A DNA stretch of 10,275 nt, from positions 1 through 10,275 of the forward strand of contig JARFQH010000219.1 in assembly GCA_029287875.1 (NCBI GenBank), read 5' to 3'. Position 1 is the first letter of the stretch, and each line of letters starts with the position of its first letter. The notes below the pieces were generated by a model. That model saw nothing but the letters and a program-made list of their open reading frames with translations. It was not told the origin of the DNA and searched no databases. This stretch comes from Desulfobacteraceae bacterium. Its GTDB lineage: Bacteria > Desulfobacterota > Desulfobacteria > Desulfobacterales > SG8-13. Position numbers and translations under genes: made by a program. Positions 5,514 through 10,275 of the stretch are shown here, piece by piece.

Positions 5514-7379
5514 ATGCACAAACTACTGACCGGCAAGCCCGGCGAAAAAATGCTGCTCCTCGGCAATGAAGCCATTGCCCGGGGAGCGATCGAGGCAGGC
5601 GTCGCCTTCGCGAGCACCTATCCCGGCACCCCCTCCTCGGAGCTTTCCCTCAACTTTTTCCAGATGTCACGCGAAAGTGATCTCTACTTCGAATACAGCA
5701 CCAACGAAAAGGTCGCCATGGAGGTCTCCGCCGCTGCCGCCAATGCCGGCGTGAGGTCCATGTGTGTCATGAAGCATGTCGGCCTGAACGTTGCCGCCGA
5801 CGCGCTGATGACCCTGGCCTATGTGGGCGTGAAAGGCGGCATGGTGGTGCTGACGGCCGACGACCCCTTTATGTTTTCCAGCCAGAACGAACAGGACAAC
5901 CGCTATTACGCCAAACTCTCCGGACTTCCGATGCTCGAACCCTCTTCGGTGCAGGAAGCCAAGGAGATGGTGGGCTACGCATTTGATCTTTCCGAAAAAT
6001 TGAAGGAGCCCGTGCTCTTCCGGACCACCACCCGCATCAACCACTCCAGCGGCATCGTAAAACTGGGTAAAATCAGAAAACGGATCACTAAAGGCGATTT
6101 CATCAAGGATCCGTTGAACCTGGTGACGGTGCCGGCGGTCTCCCGCAAGCTGCACGTCAAGCTGCTGAAGAATTACGACAGCGCCATGCAGCTGGCCGAA
6201 TCCTCGACTTACAACTTCGTCGAAGGCGACGGCGGCTGGGGCATCGTCTGCAACGGTGTCGGCTATAACTATGTCAGCGACGCCGTCGAGGAGCTTCAGA
6301 TTGAAGACCGGGTGCGGGTGCTGCGGGTCGGCTTCTCCCATCCCCTGCCCCCGAAGCTGATCAAAGACTTTCTGGGCCGATGCGAAAAGGTCCTTGTGGT
6401 CGAGGAAGGCGAACCCTACCTGGAGGAAGCCGTCAAGGCCCTGGCCCAGGAAAAAGGGCTGACGCTGCCCATTGCCGGCAAGGCACCCGAACTGTTCTCC
6501 CGGCTCTACGAGTACAACCCGGCTCAGGTCAGGACCAACCTGGCGGCCTACTTCGGTGTGCCCCACGAATCGCCGGCCTTACCCGACCTTTCCGATCTGC
6601 CGGAAATCCCCCAGCGGCCGCCGACCCTGTGCGCCGGATGTTCCCACCGCGCCACGTTCTACGAAGTCCGCAAGGCGGCCGAAGGCTTGGAGACCATTTA
6701 TCCAACCGATATCGGCTGCTATACGCTCGGCCTCCTGCCGCCGCTGTCATCGGCGGATTTTCTGATCTGCATGGGCTCCTCGGTAGGGACTTCGGGAGGG
6801 TTTTCGAAGGTCACGGACAAAAAAGTCATCGCCTTTATCGGCGATTCGACCTTTTTCCATTCGGGTATTCCCGGTTTGATCAACGCGGTGTTCAACAATC
6901 ACAACTTCACCCTGGTCATTCTGGACAACGGTACCACGGCCATGACCGGCCACCAGCCGCACCCGGGCGTCGACATGCAGCAGCTCCAGATGGATGGCTT
7001 CGGGCGGGTCTCGATCGAGGCGGTTGTCAGGGCCGTCGGGGTTCCGCATGTGACGGTCGTCAAACCCTACAAGGTCAAAAAGAGCATCGAGGCCATCCGG
7101 GCGGCCATCGACTTCGAAGGCGTCTCCGTGATCATCTCCCAGGAAACCTGTGCACTGTACGCCAAGAGCCTCAAACTTGCGCGGCGCAAACCGTTCGAGG
7201 TGACCGACAAATGCCGGAACCACCGCGACTGCATGGACAACCTCGCCTGCCCGGCTTTTTACGTCTGGAACGAACGCATAAAAATCGACCCGAACCTTTG
7301 CACGGGCTGCGCCGTCTGCGCACAGATCTGCCCGGAAAACGCCATTCTGCCGCGCAAGGAGAAAAAAGTCACGGCATGA
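5514..7379 (+). CDS. iorA: Indolepyruvate:ferredoxin oxidoreductase, alpha subunit
   Basis: A 621-residue thiamine-diphosphate enzyme that oxidatively decarboxylates aryl-2-oxoacids (indolepyruvate, phenylpyruvate, 4-hydroxyphenylpyruvate) to arylacetyl-CoA and passes electrons to ferredoxin. The N-terminal pyrimidine-binding domain has TYPGTPSSEL (35-44) and MKHVGLNVAADALM (86-99). The C-terminal pyrophosphate domain begins with CAGCSHR (373-379) and DIGCYTLG (399-406) and contains GDSTFFHSG (443-451) with DNGTTAMTGHQPHPG (471-485). Two ferredoxin-like motifs end the protein. The second is normal (C596, C599, C602, C606 then P). The first reads C567-x2-H570-x2-C573-x5-C579, with histidine where the second cysteine is expected. 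Length and domain order fit IorA. AGGA at 5503-5506 supports the start. iorB follows after 34 bases. Confidence 0.92.
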   Translation: MHKLLTGKPGEKMLLLGNEAIARGAIEAGVAFASTYPGTPSSELSLNFFQMSRESDLYFEYSTNEKVAMEVSAAAANAGVRSMCVMKHVGLNVAADALMTLAYVGVKGGMVVLTADDPFMFSSQNEQDNRYYAKLSGLPMLEPSSVQEAKEMVGYAFDLSEKLKEPVLFRTTTRINHSSGIVKLGKIRKRITKGDFIKDPLNLVTVPAVSRKLHVKLLKNYDSAMQLAESSTYNFVEGDGGWGIVCNGVGYNYVSDAVEELQIEDRVRVLRVGFSHPLPPKLIKDFLGRCEKVLVVEEGEPYLEEAVKALAQEKGLTLPIAGKAPELFSRLYEYNPAQVRTNLAAYFGVPHESPALPDLSDLPEIPQRPPTLCAGCSHRATFYEVRKAAEGLETIYPTDIGCYTLGLLPPLSSADFLICMGSSVGTSGGFSKVTDKKVIAFIGDSTFFHSGIPGLINAVFNNHNFTLVILDNGTTAMTGHQPHPGVDMQQLQMDGFGRVSIEAVVRAVGVPHVTVVKPYKVKKSIEAIRAAIDFEGVSVIISQETCALYAKSLKLARRKPFEVTDKCRNHRDCMDNLACPAFYVWNERIKIDPNLCTGCAVCAQICPENAILPRKEKKVTA

Positions 7380-7413
7380 TGCTTGGCTAAATATTTTTCG
7401 AAGGAAAATTTTT

Positions 7414-8010
7414 ATGAAAACAACACGATTGATCATTGTCGCGGTCGGTGGACAGGGCAATCTCTTGGCCTCGAGCGTGTTGGGAGAAGCGGCCCTGATG
7501 GCCGACATTCCACTTCAGATGAGTGAAATACACGGAATGGCCCAAAGAGGCGGGGTGGTGGAATCGGCCCTCATCTTCGGCAACGCCCGCAGCACGATCA
7601 TCGCCGACGGTGAAGCCGATATCCTGGTCGGTTTCGAACCGGCCGAAACCCTGCGGGCTCTCAACAGGTGCAACACCGATACCGTGGTGATCACCAATTT
7701 GGCACCGTTGATGCCCTTTACGGTCAACATCGGCAAGGGTGTCTATCCGGATTTGAAGCAATTGCAGAATCTGATCCGCGCCAAGACGGCCAAACTGATC
7801 GCCTTCAATGCGGCCAAGCTGGCCGAGAAAGCCGGAAATCCGCTGGCCGTCAACATGGTTCTGCTGGGAGCACTGATCCAGACCGGTGTCTTGCCGCTCG
7901 AGACCGACCAGGTCAAGGAAGCCATGCAGCACAAGACCAAACCGGCATTCCTGGCCTCCAATCTAAAGGCCTTTGAACTCGGTTACACTGCCGCCGCGAA
8001 GGCGGCTTGA
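7414..8010 (+). CDS. iorB: Indolepyruvate:ferredoxin oxidoreductase, beta subunit
   Basis: A 198-residue protein of the gamma-type 2-oxoacid:ferredoxin oxidoreductase domain, the small subunit of the IorAB heterodimeric unit. Family motifs are VGGQGNLLAS at 11-20 and SEIHGMAQRGG at 37-47, which sit at the CoA/subunit interface. The length is typical. It lies 34 bases after iorA, and AAGGA at 7401-7405 sets the start. The short A+T-rich leader (7391-7413) can form a weak hairpin, ATTTTTC against GAAAAT with GAAG in the loop, that would partly cover the ribosome site; this may be chance. The C-terminal tail is alanine-rich. No cofactor-binding cysteines are expected or seen. It should work only together with IorA. 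Confidence 0.92.
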   Translation: MKTTRLIIVAVGGQGNLLASSVLGEAALMADIPLQMSEIHGMAQRGGVVESALIFGNARSTIIADGEADILVGFEPAETLRALNRCNTDTVVITNLAPLMPFTVNIGKGVYPDLKQLQNLIRAKTAKLIAFNAAKLAEKAGNPLAVNMVLLGALIQTGVLPLETDQVKEAMQHKTKPAFLASNLKAFELGYTAAAKAA

Positions 8011-8077
8011 ACCGGCCTTTGGGGGAAGAGAGTCGCCGAATCGACTGAATCGGTTTTCATTCAACATTCACGCATTG

Positions 8078-8114
8078 GGCTGCTGTAGAGTGGCGGAGTC
8101 CCGCCCCGGCAGCC
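8078..8114 (+). other. GC-rich two-stem hairpin in the iorB-paaK gap
   Basis: An outer stem GGCTGC (8078-8083) pairs with GCAGCC (8109-8114). An inner stem GGCGG (8092-8096) pairs with CCGCC (8101-8105) around a four-base loop. It lies in the 127-bp gap between iorB and paaK, ten bases before the paaK ribosome site. No T-run follows, so it is not a classic terminator; it could slow RNA decay or set differential expression. Nothing else was recognised in this gap. Confidence 0.45.
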
Positions 8115-8124
8115 GTCAGTCAAG

Positions 8125-8131
8125 AAGGAGG
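8125..8131 (+). promoter_or_regulatory. Ribosome binding site that decides the paaK start
   Basis: A perfect AAGGAGG is followed by six bases and then the ATG at 8138. The reading frame is open back to an ATG at 7973, but that start would overlap iorB, lacks a comparable site, and adds 55 residues that do not resemble the family. The 8138 start gives the normal 435-residue length. Confidence 0.85.
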
Positions 8132-8137
8132 AGCGCC

Positions 8138-9445
8138 ATGCCCTGGAACGATGCCTTTGAATGCATGCCGGTGGAAGAACTTCAAAGATTTCAGCTGGAA
8201 AAACTGAAGGAGACTGTCGGCTGGGTGGCCGAGCGGATCCCCTTTTACCGGAAAAAATTCGCCGAAATGGGCGTCACGGCCGAGAGTATCACCAGCCTCG
8301 AAGATGCGGCCAAACTGCCCATGACGCAGAAAACCGATTTGCGCGACAACTACCCCTTCGGCCTCTGCGCCGTTCCCCTCAAAGAAGTCGTGCGGGTGCA
8401 CGCCTCATCGGGTACGACCGGCAAACCGATCACCGGACCTTACACGGCCGGGGACCTCGATCAGTGGAGCGAGTGCATGGCCAGAAACCTTTGGGCCGCC
8501 GGTGTACGCAAGGAAGACATCCTTCAGAACGCCTACGGATATGGGCTGTTTACCGGCGGCCTCGGTTTTCATCAAGGTGCTGCACCGATCGGCTGTACGG
8601 TCGTACCGACCAGTTCCGGGCTGACCGAGCGCCAGATCACGATCATGAAAGACTTTGGAACGACGGTACTCTGCTGCACGCCCTCATATGCCCTGACCAT
8701 TGCCGAAAGAGCCAGGGAACTCAAGGTCGACACTCGCTCTCTCGCACTGCGGGTGGGGGTCTTCGGAGCCGAGCCCTGGACGACTCAGATGCGCCAAGAG
8801 ATCGAAGAACGGACGGGAATTAAAGCCCAGGAGGCATACGGCCTGACGGAACTGGGGGGCCCGGGTGTGGCCTTCGACTGCGAGGCCCAGGACGGACTGC
8901 ACATCAACGAAGACCATTTTCTGGCCGAAATCGTCGATCCGCACACCCTCGAGCCGGTGCCGCTGGGGGAAAAGGGCGAACTGCTCTTCACCGCCCTGCA
9001 GCGCCGGGCCATGCCGATGATCCGCTATCGCACCAAGGATATTACGCAACTGCGCCGCGACAAATGCGCCTGCGGAAGAACGTTTATCAAAATGGACAAG
9101 GTGTTCGGACGGACCGACGACATGCTGATCATCAGCGGAGTGAACGTCTTCCCCTCCCAAATCGAGGCCCTGCTGCTCGATATCGAGGAAGTCGAACCCC
9201 AATACCGCCTGCTTGTTCGCAAGAAGGGATATCTGGATCAACTGGTGATACAGGTGGAGGGGAAGAAAGAAATCTACCAGGCCGGTCGTGAAAAGCGTTT
9301 CGAGGTCGAAGGTAAAATTAGTGCCCATATAAAGGGCAACATGGGCATCGGCGTTGAAGTCGAACTCGTCGAAGCCAAAGCCATTGCCCGCAGCGAGGGC
9401 AAGGCGCTGCGCGTCGTCGACGAAAGACCCAAACAGCTCAGGTAG
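8138..9445 (+). CDS. paaK: Phenylacetate-CoA ligase family protein
   Basis: A 435-residue AMP-forming aryl-CoA ligase, the usual PaaK length. The phosphate-binding loop SSGTTGKP is at 90-97, the adenylate motif AYGLTE at 233-238, RYRTKD at 296-301, CACGRTF at 310-316, and GRTDDM at 324-329 at the hinge. The catalytic lysine of the C-terminal domain is expected at K422 (RSEGKALRV). The N-terminal run WVAERIPFYRKKF (30-42) is also typical of the family. PaaK activates phenylacetate with ATP and CoA to phenylacetyl-CoA; relatives act on indoleacetate, hydroxyphenylacetate or benzoate-like acids, and substrate cannot be told from sequence. The position after iorAB makes arylacetates likely substrates: IorAB supplies arylacetyl-CoA from oxoacids and PaaK rescues or imports the free acid. 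Confidence 0.9.
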   Translation: MPWNDAFECMPVEELQRFQLEKLKETVGWVAERIPFYRKKFAEMGVTAESITSLEDAAKLPMTQKTDLRDNYPFGLCAVPLKEVVRVHASSGTTGKPITGPYTAGDLDQWSECMARNLWAAGVRKEDILQNAYGYGLFTGGLGFHQGAAPIGCTVVPTSSGLTERQITIMKDFGTTVLCCTPSYALTIAERARELKVDTRSLALRVGVFGAEPWTTQMRQEIEERTGIKAQEAYGLTELGGPGVAFDCEAQDGLHINEDHFLAEIVDPHTLEPVPLGEKGELLFTALQRRAMPMIRYRTKDITQLRRDKCACGRTFIKMDKVFGRTDDMLIISGVNVFPSQIEALLLDIEEVEPQYRLLVRKKGYLDQLVIQVEGKKEIYQAGREKRFEVEGKISAHIKGNMGIGVEVELVEAKAIARSEGKALRVVDERPKQLR

Positions 9446-9454
9446 GGCCGGTTT

Positions 9455-9612
9455 GGCCCGTTGGCCCGTTGAGCCCGTTGGTCCGTCGAAACCCGCTTCA
9501 GCGGGATTCAGCCCGTCATGCCCGTTACGTTTGTTGAATCCTGCTGCGCAGAAATTCGCTTAATAACCGGAAACCGGCTCAACGGGCATAACGGGCCAAC
9601 GGGCCTAACGGG
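9455..9612 (+). repeat. 8/9-base tandem repeats in inverted array (GGCCCGTT / AACGGGCC)
   Basis: CCCGTT occurs at 9457, 9465 and 9474, with a degenerate TCCGTC at 9482 and further copies at 9512 (CCCGTC) and 9521. The complement AACGGG occurs at 9581, 9590, 9598 and 9607. Arms 9455-9479 and 9581-9605 are reverse complements at 23 of 25 bases, including the alternating 8- and 9-base spacing. Smaller hairpins sit in or beside it: CCCGC-TTCA-GCGGG (9492-9505), CTGC-TGC-GCAG (9541-9551) and GGGCC-GGTTT-GGCCC (9445-9459, overlapping the paaK stop). It fills most of the 180-bp paaK to reductase gap. No clear promoter or intrinsic terminator was seen. Function unknown. Confidence 0.8.
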
Positions 9613-9625
9613 AAGGGAGGGACTC

Positions 9626-10275
9626 ATGGATGAAAAAGCCGATTTTAGCCCGCAAAAGTTCGCCGTGGTGGGCGCCGGTCCTGTGGGATGCATCGTGGCG
9701 GCTTTTCTGGCCCGTCAAGGGCATGATGTCACCCTATGCGATGTCATCCCCAAGTTGATCGAGCCGGCCCTCAAAACGGGTATCGTCATCGAGGGGGCCG
9801 AAAACCTGCAGCAGACCGTTTCGAGGGTAACCACAAGCATCGACGATCTGGGCGCAGACCCGCCGGATGTGATCTTCATCACCGTAAAGGCCAACGCCAA
9901 TGCACTGATCGCATCCGCCATCGAAGGGTTTCATCGCGAGGGCCTGTTCGTGGTCAGCTGGCAGAACGGCATCGACACCGAGAGGGTTTTCGCCGATGCC
10001 CTCGGAGACCAATGCGTCATGCGGGCCGTCGTCAACTACGGTTGCGGACTGGTGGCGCCGGGGCACGTGCACATGCCGTTCCACCATCCACCGCATCACC
10101 TGCAGGAACTCGACCCGCAGTCCGCACCGGCCGCACGCGCCATTGCCGATGCACTCACCGAGTGCGGTCTGGCGACGGCCCATACCGACCAGATTATTTC
10201 GATGGTGTGGCGCAAGGCCATCCTGAACGCCTGCATGAACCCGGTCTGTGCCGTGACCGGTCTGACCATGGCCCA
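9626..10275 (+). CDS. Ketopantoate reductase family (PanE/ApbA) oxidoreductase, 5' part
   Basis: The first 216 residues of a 2-dehydropantoate 2-reductase family protein; the rest, about 90-110 residues, lies beyond the window. The nucleotide site GAGPVG is at 16-21. K88 (TVKA), N114 (QNG), K197 and N201 (WRKAILNACMNPV) reproduce the spacing of Escherichia coli PanE residues K72, N98, K176 and N180, so the catalytic framework is kept. A ten-residue N-terminal extension precedes the nucleotide fold. Unusual is HVHMPFHHPPHH at 147-158, six histidines in twelve residues. The start is supported by AGGGAGGG just before (9614-9621). PanE makes pantoate with NADPH for CoA synthesis, but many paralogues act on other 2-oxo or 3-hydroxy acids. 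Its location after an aromatic-CoA cluster leaves either role open, so I give no symbol. Confidence 0.82.
   Translation, partial: MDEKADFSPQKFAVVGAGPVGCIVAAFLARQGHDVTLCDVIPKLIEPALKTGIVIEGAENLQQTVSRVTTSIDDLGADPPDVIFITVKANANALIASAIEGFHREGLFVVSWQNGIDTERVFADALGDQCVMRAVVNYGCGLVAPGHVHMPFHHPPHHLQELDPQSAPAARAIADALTECGLATAHTDQIISMVWRKAILNACMNPVCAVTGLTMA

Noticed and set aside
7973..8137. Upstream extension of the paaK frame to an ATG at 7973
   Set aside because: It overlaps iorB, the added 55 residues are arginine/proline-rich and unlike the family, and a perfect ribosome site precedes the ATG at 8138.
9531..9566. Promoter-like TTGTTG/TTGAAT with a downstream TTAATA before the reductase gene
   Set aside because: No pair of hexamers has acceptable spacing and both are poor matches; the region is better described as part of the repeat array.

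Overview
The window is a G+C-rich bacterial stretch in which all nine recognisable genes lie on the + strand. The two outer genes are cut by the window edges. The genes read as part of an anaerobic aromatic-degradation locus. They are an SCP2/BbsB-type thiolase (3' part), its DUF35 zinc-ribbon/OB partner, a crotonase best read as cyclohexa-1,5-diene-1-carbonyl-CoA hydratase (Dch/BamR type), a 3-hydroxyacyl-CoA dehydrogenase fused to a C-terminal enoyl-CoA hydratase, a zinc alcohol dehydrogenase that looks like 6-hydroxycyclohex-1-ene-1-carbonyl-CoA dehydrogenase (Had/BamQ type), indolepyruvate:ferredoxin oxidoreductase alpha and beta subunits (IorA, IorB), a phenylacetate-CoA ligase (PaaK type), and the 5' part of a ketopantoate-reductase-family gene. 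The gene set suggests a strict anaerobe, most plausibly an aromatic-degrading sulfate reducer or relative among the Desulfobacterota. That taxonomic call is inference from gene content and style, not from a marker gene.

Layout. Positions 1-1299 hold the thiolase/DUF35 pair, overlapping by an ATGA. Positions 1332-2102 hold Dch. A 98-bp gap follows with a seven-base tandem repeat arranged as an inverted repeat. The 679-aa dehydrogenase/hydratase fusion occupies 2201-4240. A 159-bp gap then carries a 105-bp element with 27-bp nearly perfect inverted ends, followed by Had (4400-5470). iorA (5514-7379) and iorB (7414-8010) follow closely. After a 127-bp gap with a GC-rich hairpin comes paaK (8138-9445). 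A 180-bp gap filled with 8/9-base repeats in inverted array leads to the ketopantoate-reductase-like gene (9626 to the window end).

How the genes may work together (family knowledge plus inference). Dch hydrates the cyclic diene made by benzoyl-CoA reductase, and Had oxidises the 6-hydroxy product to the 6-oxo-enoyl-CoA. The ring hydrolase Oah/BamA, which is not in this window, would open the ring to 3-hydroxypimelyl-CoA. The dehydrogenase/hydratase fusion and the thiolase/DUF35 pair could then perform beta-oxidation to glutaryl-CoA and acetyl-CoA. IorAB would turn arylpyruvates from aromatic amino acids into arylacetyl-CoA with reduction of ferredoxin, and PaaK would activate free arylacetates. 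This block could therefore feed aromatic amino-acid carbon towards, and low-potential electrons into, the dearomatising pathway.

The most unusual signals are non-coding. Three of the four gaps longer than 90 bp hold a different repeat or inverted-repeat architecture, and the fourth holds a hairpin. At protein level the oddities are a Cys-to-His change in the first iron-sulfur motif of IorA, the dehydrogenase-first order of the fusion protein, and a histidine cluster in the last gene. No RNA gene, CRISPR array, transposase or convincing intrinsic terminator was seen.
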